From Nectonema munidae (taxonomy: Eukaryota; Nematomorpha; Nectonematoida; Nectonematidae): a stretch of DNA of 64,000 nucleotides. The notes beneath the pieces are model-generated. The model ran no database searches. It worked only from the letters and a program-made list of their open reading frames with translations, and was not told the DNA's origin. Each line of letters begins with the position of its first letter. Within the stretch, counting starts at the first letter, position 1. This document shows positions 23,983 through 35,950 of this stretch, piece by piece. The position numbers and the translations under genes were made by a program. Location: positions 186,001-250,000 of the forward strand of contig JAUIRK010000536.1 of assembly GCA_030549495.1 (NCBI GenBank). Direction: 5' to 3'.

Positions 23983-24559
23983 TTATAATAGAAATTCCTT
24001 CAGTATAAACAAAAAATCTAAAGATACCATCGAAGATTTTTTGAAAAAGGTAGTGATTTTATCGCAACTCTCAATAGAACGCCTTTTAATACTTTTTTCT
24101 GGGTGTTTCTTGCTATTGCCAGAGGAGTATATTCTGATCTGTTTATTAAAAATAAATTAAATTAAGAGTTCATAAACATAATTACTCAAAGAATTGAGTT
24201 TACTTTTGAATTCTTCTTTCTTTTCATCCTTTGATTTTTGGTTTTTTCTTCATACTTTTTATCATCTTTAGCTGAGTTTAAATCACTAGGCAGTTTCAAA
24301 TCATTATTTTTATCGCCAATACTAGAGTTTCCCTTGAAATTTTTTTGATTTGAAGTACCTGTTTTTTTGTTCTAAGGAATATTCACAAGTAAAAAGAAAC
24401 AAGTAAAGATAAAATATATTACATAGTTCAGAACTGAAATTCGGTTTCTAAGTTTCATAATGTCATGTCTAACATTTAACAATTCAAATTTTATTTGTTC
24501 GATATCTTCAATATTGAGACATAAGCTCAGATCTTTATTTTCATGAAATTGATTTTCAA
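23983..24559 (-). CDS. Candidate gene, three exons with very short introns, Lys-rich product
   Basis: Read on the minus strand, three open blocks join through GT-AG introns in one frame. Exon A is 24,423-24,559 (45 codons, from 'ENQFHENKDLSLCLNIEDIE', possibly coiled coil, ending 'RNRISVLNY'). Exon B is 24,204-24,371 (56 codons, Lys/Asn/Asp-rich, 'DKKYEEKTKNQRMKRKKNSK'). Exon C is 23,983-24,138 (51 codons plus stop, 'SKKHPEKSIKRRSIESCDKI'). The introns are 51 bp (24,372-24,422) and 65 bp (24,139-24,203). Exon A begins after an aag acceptor at phase 2, so at least one earlier exon is missing. I do not recognise the product. The composition is low-complexity and AT-driven, so this could be chance; the consistent frame and compact introns are the argument for it. 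Confidence 0.38.
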
Positions 24560-24569
24560 CTTAAAAATT

Positions 24570-25980
24570 TTAATTATATAGAATGATACAAGTCTGGCTA
24601 AAAAAATTAATATAAATTTGAAAAAAAAAATGTTAAAAAAGTATACTTTATTATTTTATTAAAAATATTAAATCAGTTAATAAAAACTTAAATCAAAAAA
24701 AAGAAGATAGATATCTTTACTATATTTCAAAAAGTATGATGTGTTAATTCGGTTTAATTTTTTATTAAGGCAGATTTTTTTATTTTTCATTAGCCTTCAT
24801 TACATAGTTAGAGCATCTAGTTATTATAAAATAAAATTTTTAGAAAAACACAAAACTCTTCAAATACAAAAGAGAAATAGTAATAAGAAACCTTACAAAA
24901 TTATATTTTTGAATAATTTTATAAGAGGATTATTTATTATATAGTAAGTTAAGTCTTTAAAATATTATTATGGTCAGAGCTGACTATAGCAATATACCAT
25001 TTGACTAGAAAAATTGAGGATCAAATCGAAATAAACGCACACAATCTATATCGGTTTTAGTCGGTTCTTAGAAAAGATTAAATATAAATAAAAAAATTTT
25101 TCCTAATTTTATATTACATATTAAAATGGCAGTCAATTTAACCTTAGATTTATTTATTTATTATTTGAGTAACTTTTTAATGAATAGGAGCATATTCAAG
25201 TACTTTATAAAAGAAATCCATCATATGTGCAAACATATAATTAAACATATAATTTTCTATAAATTAAATTAGAAACTTAAATTCGAATCGGGTGTGCATT
25301 TAGATATAGTTTGAAGAATCATAAAGTATATAGTGCGAAATTTATATTATTACTAATAGGAAACGCATCTAACTACAACAGGGCATAGAAACCTTTATAG
25401 ATCAACAATAAATTAAAATTTTAAACCCCTAAGAGCAAATATTCTAACACCTTGTAATCCACTTATGTCCAAATACTTACTCATTTTGTGATTTAATTTT
25501 ATATAATAAATATTGCCCATTATATTATCCCAAATTAAGTTGAATATAAAGCAATTTTAGCTTTTCAAATTTCGAATTCAAAAATTCATTTCCGAAAAAA
25601 ATTAAAATTTTTATTAGAATAGAAAAAAAATTTACTTGAAATTAGCTATTGCCCATTTCTTCCCACGTGTGCCAACGAATTACAGGAACCACTCAACACA
25701 GCCACATTTTATCTAACTACTCATACAAACTATTCTAAATATAAATCTAAATCACTCAAAAACTGCTTTGGAGAAACTTCACAATATCTTACACACACAT
25801 ACTTATTACAAAATGTCAATAAAGGAATCATACTTTCACATTCCACTTACCAATACACCACGATATCATTACTCTAGTTCAAACTACTTTTTAACTTTAA
25901 TTCCCTCAATTATCAAGGCCTTACTCTTTTGCCTTCTCTACTCCCAACCTTACTCAAACAACTCTATACCTAACAACTTC
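24570..25980. other. AT-rich stretch without a supported gene
   Basis: Very AT-rich sequence with poly-A and poly-T runs. I found no upstream exon for the candidate gene at 24 kb and no repeat ends. The stretch from about 25,640 is C- and T-rich on the plus strand and may be the far C-terminal or trailing part of the minus-strand transposon-like gene that starts at 32.4 kb. Confidence 0.4.
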
Positions 25981-28069
25981 TCTCAATCACTTACACAAAT
26001 TAAACATAACATAAACAATAACCACCACATAGTTATCCAATCAATTATGTTTAATAAAGACGAAGCATTGAAATTGATTAAGGTGTTTTTCTTAATCGAA
26101 CAAAATTATTCACAAGAAAGTGCTCTTTTTTCTGATGTTTATTATCTTCTCTTCCACAATTTTCCTTTCATTAATATCTTCAGAGAATATCAAGGCTTGA
26201 ATTATCATTTCACTGAAAGCATACTACGCAGAACGTTTAATAGTAGGAAAAACGATGTCTATTAGTTCTTTTCTTTGAAGTCTAAGTAAATGAAGCTGTG
26301 AAAAAACATGTCTTGACTCTTCTATCCAAGAGTATTCAATTTTTATATTAAACCAGTAAGGATAATAAACTCCAACAATATACTCTAGGTTAAGCTTTAA
26401 ATTGTTGTTTATCCATGCTTACAAATCCATAAACCACAAAATCTATTTGCTGTAGTTAATCTAGATTGACTGACTTAGCCAATTTCAAGATCGAAGTTTT
26501 TCCTATTTTGATAGCTTGTGTGATTCTATATCCATAAGATTGATCTGTAGAAAGATTTTTTATAACTTTATCACTGAGAAAAATAAGAGATTCTTCACTT
26601 TGGGAAAAGATTAATTAACTTCAAATTCAATTGCAGTATCAAGCATGTTTCCAAGTCCATTTATTGTTTGATAAAGTTTTACCATCTAAAGCAGAGGTCC
26701 TTAAACTGGGGTCCATGGACCCTTTGGGGGTCCGTGAAGGAGCATCAAGGGGTCCGTCAAGGTCAAATTAAAAACTCAAATTTACCTTTACAAAAAAAAG
26801 CCACAGAGCTGCAAAGTAAAAAAAAGCATTGAATTTTTAGAATTACTTAAAAATTACTTTTAATAAGTTTTAGGTTGAAAAAAAATAAATTATCTATTTT
26901 CTTGCTTATTTATGCCTTTTAAATAAAAGAAATTTCGTGTTTTTTAGAAAATTTTTATTTCATTTTAACTCTAACTTTTTAAGTTAGACAGTCAGAACTT
27001 TTCACCTCAGAACTTAATTTTTCTGAAAACCTTGAAAATATTTTTAAGCTAGATTTGAATGTTTTAATTTTCTAATCAGTAGTTTTTCTGTTGTTGAAAA
27101 TCCAAAATTAAAAAAAATTCCTAGATTTTGTTGAAAACTTTGAAATAGGAAAAATAGGCGTTTAGCGCTAAGAAATTCTTAAGGTTGTTTCACCTCTAAA
27201 TCTGACTGTCCCTGACAAACGTTTTTAATTATATTTTTTAGTAATGAAAAAATTGAAAAGACAAGTTTTTGCTTATTGCATTGCTAAGCAAAAGATTGCA
27301 TATACGATTGGAGAAACATTGATGAAGTCATGTGCCCTGGAAATGGTTAAGATTGTGGCTCGAGGCAGAGGAAAAAAATTAAAGCAGTGCCTTTGTCAAA
27401 CGATCTAATTCACTCAAGAATTGTTGAAATTTCGTTAAATATTTTGAAGCAAGTAATGGAAGAACTGGTGGCCACGCCATTTTCTTTCAGCATCCAATTG
27501 GATGAAAGTACTGATGTCGCACAGTGCAGTTAGCTTCTGGTTTTTGTTCGTTATATGCATATTGATGCTTTCAAAGAGGAATTCTTTTTCTATGAACCCC
27601 TTTTCGAAACAATAAAAGCCATCGACATTTTGGAATTGGTGAATAATTTCTTTGCTAAACGCAACTTCAAAAACATCTTGGTTTTTTGTGTACAGACGGG
27701 CACCAGCAATGCTTGGCAATAAATCTGATTTTGCTGCGTTAGTGCAGAAAGAAGCTCCTTAGGCTTTTGTCACCCATTGTTTTTTACATCGGCATGCATT
27801 GGCGTCAAAGACTCTGCCACCAATTCTGAAAGAAGTCTTCTCTTCTTGCGTGAAAGTAGTCAACTTCATCAGATCCAATTCTGTGAATCATCGTCTCTTC
27901 AAAAGATTTCGCTTGAAATGGGATCACAATATGAAGTTCTTCTCTACCACACAGAAGTTCGTTGGCTTTAACCCTATTAGTGCTGGGCAAATTTTGTCCG
28001 CTCAAGTGCTGGGGGGCTTAAAGTGCTCCCCCCTATTTTTCTCAGATATTAATAAGTTTTTATAAATAT

Positions 28070-28930
28070 TTTTAATGTTACATATATATTTCAACTATGC
28101 TGAATTCAGTGGTGATGTCCATTTTTTTTATTAAAATCAATCAAACCTGTCAAAAAATTGATCTAAATGTGACAGCTCATCTCAAGAACGAACTTTTTAT
28201 TTAAATAATTATATAAAGTTTTTTAAACATGTATACCCATTTTCAAATATGCTGAATTCAGTGGTGATATTCATTTTTTTTATGAAAATCAATTAAATCT
28301 GTCAAAAAATTGATCTAAATGTGACAGCTCATCTCAAAAAGAAACTTTTTATCTAAATAATTATATAAAGTTTTTACACATGTATACCTATTTACAAATA
28401 TGCTGAATTCAGTGGTTATATTCATTTTTTATGAAAATCAAACCTGTCAAAAAATTGATCTAAATGTGACAGCTCATCTCAAAAAGAAACTTTTTATCTA
28501 AATAAGTATATAAAGTTTTTTACACATGTATACCCATTTTCAAATATGGTGAATTCAGTGGTGATATTCATTTTTTTATGAAAATCAATCAAAATGTCAA
28601 AAAATTGATTTAACCCAAAAAGAAAGGATCAGGCACGGTTTTTTGAATTAGAGAATTACGTTAAATAAAAGTATAGGGAAATGATAAAGTTTACCGTGTA
28701 TGACATTTTACACACATATACCCATTTTCAAGTAGGGTGTGTTTGCTGGTTATATTTCTTTTTTTTTTTTATAAAAATTAATCAAACCTGACAAAATAAT
28801 TCAAATATGATAGCCCATATCAAAATTAAAATTTTTATATATTTCAAGTATGCAGAATTTAATGGTCATGTTCATTTTTTATGAAATCAATAAAACCTGT
28901 CAAAAAAATTGATTAAACCTGTAAATCAAT
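28070..28930 (+). repeat. Tandem array A, unit about 150 bp, about 6 copies
   Basis: The anchor TGAATTCAGTGG recurs at 28,101, 28,253, 28,403 and 28,550 (spacings 152, 150 and 147). More diverged units start near 28,738 and 28,854. Units share ATTGATCTAAATGTGACAGC and ATTATATAAAGTTTTT. Copies decay towards the right. Confidence 0.85.
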
Positions 28931-29799
28931 GTCAAATATATAAACATAAAAATAACTTCTACTTGCAGTATTTCTCTGGTAATTATTTTCTTAATTTACT
29001 TAATAAACCAACTTTAGGTGTTTAATTGACTCAAAATATTTCATTCTACAGTAACATATCTAACTCGATACGATCTCCATCTTTTTGACTACAAATTCGT
29101 TATCGGCTCGTAGTCTCTACGTCATATTATAATTTACAGTATGTAATTTTGCCATTCATTCCATGATGATCCTTTCTTGGTAGCTCTTTTTTCATTAGAA
29201 ATTTATATTCTTCAATGTGTGTTCGAAAATTTTTTTATAAGGATAAAATTACTTTTTTCCTCTCTCAGAGCATTCTGATTAAAGAATCTTCTTGATGATC
29301 TAAGACTTTTTTTACCACTATCATGTATTTTATTAACAGGCCTGAATATTTGTCAACCAATCTCATTTCAAAGGTTTTTTCTGATGAATCATTCGTGATG
29401 TTCATTGTTCAATTACAAAAAGTTGTCCACGTTCTTCATCTAAAAAATTATCTCTTTGACGCAAAAGGAAAAAGATGGACAAATTCAATTTAAATTAAAA
29501 ATATCTTGATAGTGACTAAATTCTCAAATATCGGCATCTGTGCCATTTTTGATAAATCTGACCTATTCTAAATTTTCAGATTTCCTACACATCTTAGCTA
29601 AATGTTAATTGTATAAATATTTCATACTCAAGATGATTGTAAAAAGTATTATAAGCCAAAATATACAAAAAAAAAGTATATTTTTACTATATAACTAATA
29701 TGCAGCCATTTTTTGAAAATTTTTTACACAACTGATTTTCAGGCATACATTACTAATTTAATTGCCACTTCGAGATATTTTTTAACCGTATTATCCAAA

Positions 29800-30570
29800 A
29801 TCCAGTACAGAAATAAAATAAGCATAATCGATTTGATATAAAACAGTTATTTTATTTTTTTGAAAATATTTTTGAAAACAGTATCTAGACGTAAACCGCA
29901 AATCTGATTGAAGCTTTCAGATATTTTAAAACCATAAATGCCAAACCTGAGTCCAAAAATGAAACCAGCATCTTCCATTTGGCATAAAAACAGATATTTT
30001 ATTTAAATTTCAAAAATATTTCTATAGACATTAGACGTAAATCCAACATTTGATTGACACTTTCAGTAATTTAAAACCTCTAAATGCAAAAAATGATTTC
30101 ATAAATAAAAATTATCATGGTCGAATTGGTATAAAAACATATATTTCATGTAAAATTAGAGAGAATACTTTGGGATATAGTTTTCAGACATAAACCGCAA
30201 ATTAGATTGACACTAGCAGTAAAACCTCTAAATGCGAAAACTGTGTTCAGAAATGAAATCAGCATGATCTATTTGCTATAAAAACATATTTCACGTAAAA
30301 TTTAAATCAATATTTTTGGAAACAAATTTTAGAACCTAACGCAAATTTGATTGATACTTATAGGTATTTTCATATTCAAACTGCATAAATTGAGTCCATA
30401 AATGAGACTAGCATGGTTGATTTGGTATAAAAACATATATTTAATTGTAAAATTTGAATGAATGTTTTTGGAGACAATTTTTAGAAGTAAACCGCAAACG
30501 TAAAAAATGAATCCAGAAATGAAACCAGCATGGCCGATTTAGTATAACATAAATTTTATGTAAAATTTGA
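29800..30570 (+). repeat. Tandem array B, unit about 147 bp, about 5-6 copies
   Basis: The anchor AGCAT...ATTTG.TATAAAA recurs at about 29,821, 29,967, 30,113, 30,261, 30,410 and 30,527 (spacings 146, 146, 148, 149 and 117). Shared inner words are TAAACCGCAAAT, TTGATTGACACTT and GAAACCAGCATG. The unit sequence is unlike array A although the period is nearly the same. Confidence 0.8.
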
Positions 30571-33500
30571 AGGTATATTTTATAAGATATATTTTTGATC
30601 AATCAAAATTTTGATTGACATTTTCTAAAAAGTAGCCATCATTATTGAAAAAATTAAATATATAAAGTGTTATGCATTCCAAACTGTATATAATTATAAA
30701 TTTTCAGCGTATTATATAATATAGATCCTAAGTTATAAGGTTAAGTACAGATAATGTCAAAATTTTGCTGAAAAATTTTAATTTTTGATTTTGATTGACA
30801 GTTTTGGACATAAAAGGGTAATTCAACTACCATGAAACTGATTTCAAAAGATGCAGCTAGCGATTTTAGGAAAAGTCACAAAATTTGAAGGGATATGATT
30901 CAGCCAATTTTCTACAATTAATTTTTTAGTGAAGGGGGGGTGTAGGGTTAAAGAGGACAAATCTTGAAATGTCTGTTTGAATTTCGAGTAGAAGTTTCAT
31001 TATTTTTGAAAGAAAAAGAAAGCCCACTTTCCGAACTTTTTGATAGCAAAGAGTTCATTGGCATACTTAGCAGATATTTTCAGACTTATGAATAATGTGA
31101 CATTTGCGATTTAAGGAAATGATGGTTTATGGATGCTTCAGAAAGACTCCAAGCCTTTCTTGGAAAACTGCCACTGTGGGAGAGAAGGTTGAAGATTTTA
31201 GAAGAGATACTTTTACAGAATGGAATTGGAAATGTCAAATCCATGTCTATTTCTCTGCAAGAACAATTCTGCAAACATTTGAGTACTCTTCAGAACTCTT
31301 TCAAAAATTTCTTCTGCTTAGGTGACCTTAAAATTGAAAAATGGATACGTAGCCCTTTCCTTGCCGACATAGACTCTATTAGTGATGAAGATCTTGCTAA
31401 GGATGATCTCATTGATCTGAGAACAAAATGAAATGTTACGAAATGAGTTCAACACAAAGAATTCTGGTGTGCATAATAAAAACCTATCCTCGTCTGGTAA
31501 AACAAGTTATCGTGTGCTGTGATTTCGTTTGCTACCACTTACCTATGTGAGACGGGTTTTTCTTCACTCGTTTCTATCAAGACAAAAAACAGAAATCGAT
31601 TAGATGTCAGAGATTGTATACGTGTAACATTATCGAAGACCACTCCACAGTTCCCTCTTCTTATTCAGGGCAAACAACAGCATCCGTCTCACTAAAAAAA
31701 ACTTTCCAGCAAAATTAAGGTTTTTGGTTTAATTAATTTACACAATGCAAATATGTTACATTTTCACATTGTTCTTGTGTTCATGTATTGATTTCATAAA
31801 TTTCATTAAATTTGAATAAATAAACTCATTTTATGAAAGGTCATCTTTTTATATGAATTTTCCTAGGTAAGGGGTCCGCGAGTTCTACGACATTTTCAAA
31901 GGGGTCCGTGACTGAAAAAGTTTAAGAACCTTTCATCTAAAGCTTTTATCAGATGTCTCAAAGGTATTTCTTTAGTATTAAGGGCACAAACTAACCACTT
32001 TAGTTTACAACAAAGTTTAACTTCTACCCAACGCATTGAACCGCCTTCCCATCATATTCATTAACATTAGTAGAGTCGCCTCCAATGGCTTTTAAACTTT
32101 TAATGTTATTTTTTCTCAAAAAATTAACAAGATGGTCAGCAATAACTTCAGCGGGTTTTTTTCCTTCTAAACTTTTTTTGATAAAGATAGTCGCCACCTG
32201 GCTCACAATATACAGAATAATTGGTTTCTAGTATTTGGAAATTATTGGTTTGAATTTTCTGGTTTAATATGACTTTAGTGTTATCCTTACGGCCATCGAA
32301 AAATATACAATCAATTTCATTTTTTTAGCAAAGAGCATCAAAATCATAGCTTAACTTTTTCATTATTCTTTGTTTTTTTAAAGAACTTTTTTTGATCTTT
32401 GAGCTGTCCGTTCATATACTTCAAACTAAGCACAGTAATTTTGAGATTGAATTTATCTTTCAGTTTCAGCAAACTATTCCCAAGAAAATGTTTATCAGTA
32501 TGTTCTTTGTTTCTCAAACAATAAACATTTCTTAGAGTACGTTTCTGTAGGACTTGAATTTTATCTTTTCCAAAGAGGTACCAATATTATAAGTATATCA
32601 TAAGTTAGATATTCATAGGAAATACATTCTTTGTACGATAAAAAAATCCTAATTATTATACTCAAATTTAAGATTAGTTAATTGACTTCCTCATTGAGCT
32701 TCAAATTACCACTGAAAATTAAGCCTAAAATTTTAACTCGTTCAACTTATTCTATACCCATTGATTTCAAAAAATCATATTTCAAGTGAGATTTCCGAGA
32801 AACGATGATACACTTGGATTTTTCTCTATTGATAGAAAAATAGTTGTCCTTGAACCATTAATATCAGTTTAAGCCAGATATTCGTGAATTTATATTTACT
32901 TCTCCATGTGTTATAATAGCAGATAGAGATACGTAAGCACAAATATCGTCAGCATACAGTAAAAACTTGAAAATATTAGATTGCTAGAAAATATCATTGA
33001 TGTATGCGTTGAATAAAATAGAGGCAAGAATGGAGCCTTGCGTAATTCCACATATGGCATATTATAAGTTTTTGAATAGGTATTATTTACTTTAACTTTC
33101 TGCATTCTATTTTGAAGTTGAGAACGCAGAAAATGCAAAGCATCTACACCTATGCTTTGTTTATGTAACTTCTGTAAAAGAGTTTTATGAAAAATTTTAT
33201 CGAAAGCATTTGATAAATCTAAAAACAACATCAAAGCATCTTTTTGTTCGAGAAAATTAACTAAAGTGTTTATCAAGTATGAAAGGCTTCGGTTGAATAA
33301 TTTTTCTTTAAACCGAACTGAAACTTACTAATGATGTTATAAGATTTTAAGTATGAAGCATGTTGAGTGTGTAAAAATTTTTCAAAGATTTTCGAAAAAT
33401 CGCAACCGGTCTATAATTTTCAATTTTATTCTTTTTTTTTGAATATAGGGATGACTTGGTGAACTTTTAGAATATCTGGAAAAAATATTGCACTGAAGAC

Positions 33501-33774
33501 ATTTATTAATTGCAAAAGAGAAACATTCGGATACATAGAGATTCAAAAATTTAAAAATCTTTAGTAGAGGTGTTCTCCATTTTTCTCGATAATATGAAAT
33601 AACGATTCCTTTGTGCAAGTTTAAAAACTGAAAGAATAAGAAACTTCCTCCACAGAGAAAAGGTCCCATTCTTTGGGGGTATGATCTATCTTTGTGAAAT
33701 AATTATTGAATACATTTGCAATTTTATGGTCATTAATGGTACCGTAGGGTGTTTTCATTGAGAAGGCACACTTG

Positions 33775-33875
33775 CTCGGCTTGTATCGAACTATGAGGAA
33801 AGTAAGCTTGATGTAGGATCGAACCCAAGACATTGAGTTATCGAATCTGGCATCTAACCAACCATACTCACGCTA
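33775..33875 (-). repeat. tRNA-derived SINE-like remnant
   Basis: On the minus strand GTATGGTTGGTTAGATGCC could be a degenerate A box and GTCTTGGGTTCGATCC is a good B box, about 40 bases apart, as in tRNA-derived SINEs. It lies inside the LINE linker region. Related sequences occur at 37.7 and 38.6 kb. Confidence 0.4.
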
Positions 33876-34164
33876 ATAGATATTGATACTCGTTAAATGC
33901 ATATCCTGTTCTCTTTTTCACCATATAAAATCCTAATGCGGACCAGGACTTCGGTTTTGAGTTAAAATTTGTAAAGGTGTTTGAATTATACCTTTCTTTG
34001 AGAACTTCAATTCTGTATTTTATTTGTTTCTGATTGATTTGTAAGGATTTTTCCAATACAGACTCTGTTTTTTCTTAAACTTATGAAAAATTTGATCCCT
34101 TAATTTGATGATCTCCAATATTTCTGAAGTAATCCTAAGCTTAAACTTATTTTTATATTTATTT

Positions 34165-35950
34165 CAGGGGCGCACATCCTCAAAATTTTGGCGTGGGGGA
34201 AATATTTTTTATAATTTGCAAAATTTATTATAAAAAAATTTTGTCCAATGAACAAACCACCATTATTACCCGATATTATACTTGCAATGTAAGCTCTCTA
34301 TCCCACTATAGCTACACTGATTTTATCAAGTCAAAGTACCTTGTTTGTAATTCTGATTGTGTCAACCTTCTAGCTCAGTAGTTTCCAAACCGGAGTCCGT
34401 GGTGCAGCGAAGAAGCTAAATGGGGATTGAGAAGGGGACACTGAGTGAATCGTTTCCCCAAATATTGCATCCAGATCATTTGCCAATAAATCACATTTAA
34501 AAAGAATAAATAAGTTTGTCTTTGAATCGAGTACTATTTTTTCTTTTATTGCTTTTCAGGCCTAATTTGTAAATGTGCATTTTTCTTAATGACGAAAAAA
34601 TAAAATATGTCGACTCACACTTGAAATTTCGTGTGTCTTTTGTGTTAGCTAAGCCCGTAAAGTGAAGCATGCGCTGGAAGTGTCGGTAAACTAAATTATT
34701 GGCTGAACGATTGCACAAATTCATTTTTGATAAATAACATATAAATGTTTTTGCAAAATGTTAAGTATGGTTTGAAAAGTGTCTGATGACATGTCAGACG
34801 CGGTTTTATTCATTCGGAATTCGATTTTCAACTTTTTTGCTCAGATTGATGCAACGATGGATGCTGCAAACTTATATCAGCCTTGTGTTTACGTACAATA
34901 TGTATATGATAAGAATCTGGTAGACAATTTTTTATTTTGCCAAACTCAGCAATAGAACAACTGTAAGATAAACATTTAACGAAATGATAACTTTTTTTAC
35001 AGCACATGGTATTAAGTCGGAATCTGGCTAAACAAAAATTTCCAGATGTAATTGATACCCAGTGCGCCGAGCCATAAAACCATAACCGATGTGTTGAAAA
35101 ATGTTTTCAATGAAGTCATTAAACAGTGTATTTCATTAAAGCAAATGCTTCAACTCTTGTTTGTTTTCAGATTTGAAAATCTCTTGTTGCATTCAAGCGC
35201 GAGCTTTTCAAAGAAAAAATTTCCAAGCGATACTATGGAAAAAATCGAGCAATTTCTGCAAAGCAAACTAAACATGAATGTAGAATTTTCTGATGTCTGT
35301 TTTGTATATTCCTAACATTTTTAGTGAACATATTTGAATTTCTTTAACCTTGCGCCGCTGCAAGGAAAAGAGATCAGAGTAGTAATAAAGGTGTCCTGGA
35401 GGCCATAAAACACCATGTAGCATATCTTTGCTAAGAAATTTCTCACTTTTCTAACCTACAAAAATTTGAAAGATACTATCCATTTATCAAATCCAGGTTT
35501 ATAATCTCGATTAGTAATCTGGCCTCAGAAGACTTTTTGATTCAAGAACAGTTTATTGATTTGGTTAATGATTGATGAGGTGCAAAACATGTTTTTCTGA
35601 AATATCTCATAGCGATTTTTCGATTGAAATGGGAGAGTCCTATGCTTGTAAAGATTGCTCTGAAAGCTGATTCGATTTGCCACTACTTATGAGTGTGAGC
35701 AAGCGTTTTCCATGCTACTTGCCATTGAAACCAAATCCCGAAAGAGATTGGAAGTGAATAATGTTATGAGAGATGCATTGACCAAAACAGAGCCAAATTT
35801 AGACAAAGCAGATGCATCCATCCCATTGAGATTTGAATTGTTCAGACAATTTTTGAATAAACAATTATGTCAATTTTTTAGTATAGTGTTTATATGTTGA
35901 TTTATTTGTTTTAAATGAGACCCCGAGCTATTAAATAATTATAGTTAGAC
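34165..35950 (+). mobile_element. Composite: MITE carrying a ZBED-type hAT, copy 1
   Basis: The left part (34,165-34,375) is a MITE arm beginning CAGGGGCGCACATCCTCAAA. It meets a hAT end CAGTAGTTTCCAAACC at 34,376. Plus-strand coding traces in the hAT include a BED-finger-like 'KKIKYVDSHLKFRVSFV' region (about 34,580-34,650), 'PDVIDTQCAEP' then 'DVLKNVFNEVIK' (35,040-35,130), and the C-terminal 'YECEQAFSMLLAIETKSRKR' near 35,700. Multiple stops and frame changes. The right terminus is not clear; the LINE resumes by about 35,950. Confidence 0.65.

Larger units (their letters stand above)
27972..30947. mobile_element. TTAA-flanked (piggyBac-like) non-coding element carrying satellite arrays
   Basis: The element begins CCCTATTAGTG and ends GGGGTGTAGGG, between TTAA at 27,968-27,971 and TTAA at 30,948-30,951. 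Removing it with one TTAA restores the hAT reading frame around 'RW-L...RGQIL', so the borders are exact. Terminal repeats are only about 5 bp (CCCTA/TAGGG), with poly-G/C runs close to each end. It has no recognisable transposase. The interior holds two separate tandem arrays of about 150-bp units (see next entries). piggyBac affiliation rests on TTAA and CCC ends. Confidence 0.8.
26692..31934 (+). mobile_element. ZBED-type hAT transposon with nested insertion
   Basis: Ends are CAGAGGTCCTTAAACTGGGG and AAGTTTAAGAACCTTTC, with GGGGTCCG words next to both. The target duplication ATCTAAAG is exact (26,684-26,691 and 31,935-31,942). Coding pieces on the plus strand match ZBED5/SCAND3-like transposases: 'FSIQLDESTDVA' (about 27,490), 'TSNAWQ' / 'AMLGNKSDFAALVQK' (27,700), 'THCFLHRHALASKTLP' (27,770), 'KVVNFIRSNSVNHRLF' (27,855), then after the insertion 'RGQILKCLFEFRVEV' (30,953), 'WIRSPFLADIDSISDED' (31,340), 'CETGFSSLVSIKTKNRNRL' (31,550) and 'QGKQQHPSH'. 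Several stops and frame changes break it. Without the insertion it is about 2.27 kb. Confidence 0.9.
25990..32385 (-). pseudogene. Multicopy transposon-like gene (EPG / NELPLRHL family), split by a hAT
   Basis: On the minus strand the protein starts near 32,385 with 'CIFFDGRKDNTKV' and 'YSVYCEPGGDYLY', then 'SLKAIGGDSTNVN' (family CDGTNVNTG position). It reaches 'IPLRHLIKALDG' at 31,943. After skipping the hAT it resumes at 26,683 with 'KTLSNNKWTGNMLDT', then 'STDQSYGYRITQAIKIGK' and 'YIVGVYYPYWFNIKIEYSW'. The tail 'INFNASSLLNIIDWITMW' is near 26,050. I recall these motifs from a large uncharacterised family with many copies in arthropods and other invertebrates. Whether it is a transposase is not known to me. 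There are many stops and frame changes. The reading frame joins exactly across the hAT site. Confidence 0.7.

Noticed and set aside
25768-26265. 165-codon plus-strand open frame
   Set aside because: At least its right part is antisense to the minus-strand EPG/NELPLRHL-family gene, whose translation matches family motifs ('INFNASSLLNIIDWITMW', 'IIQALIFSEDINERKIV'). The plus frame is low-complexity and has no motif, so it is treated as a shadow.
28070-30570. CRISPR-like regular spacing in the tandem arrays
   Set aside because: Units of ~150 bp are head-to-tail copies without unique spacers; this is satellite structure in a eukaryotic sequence.
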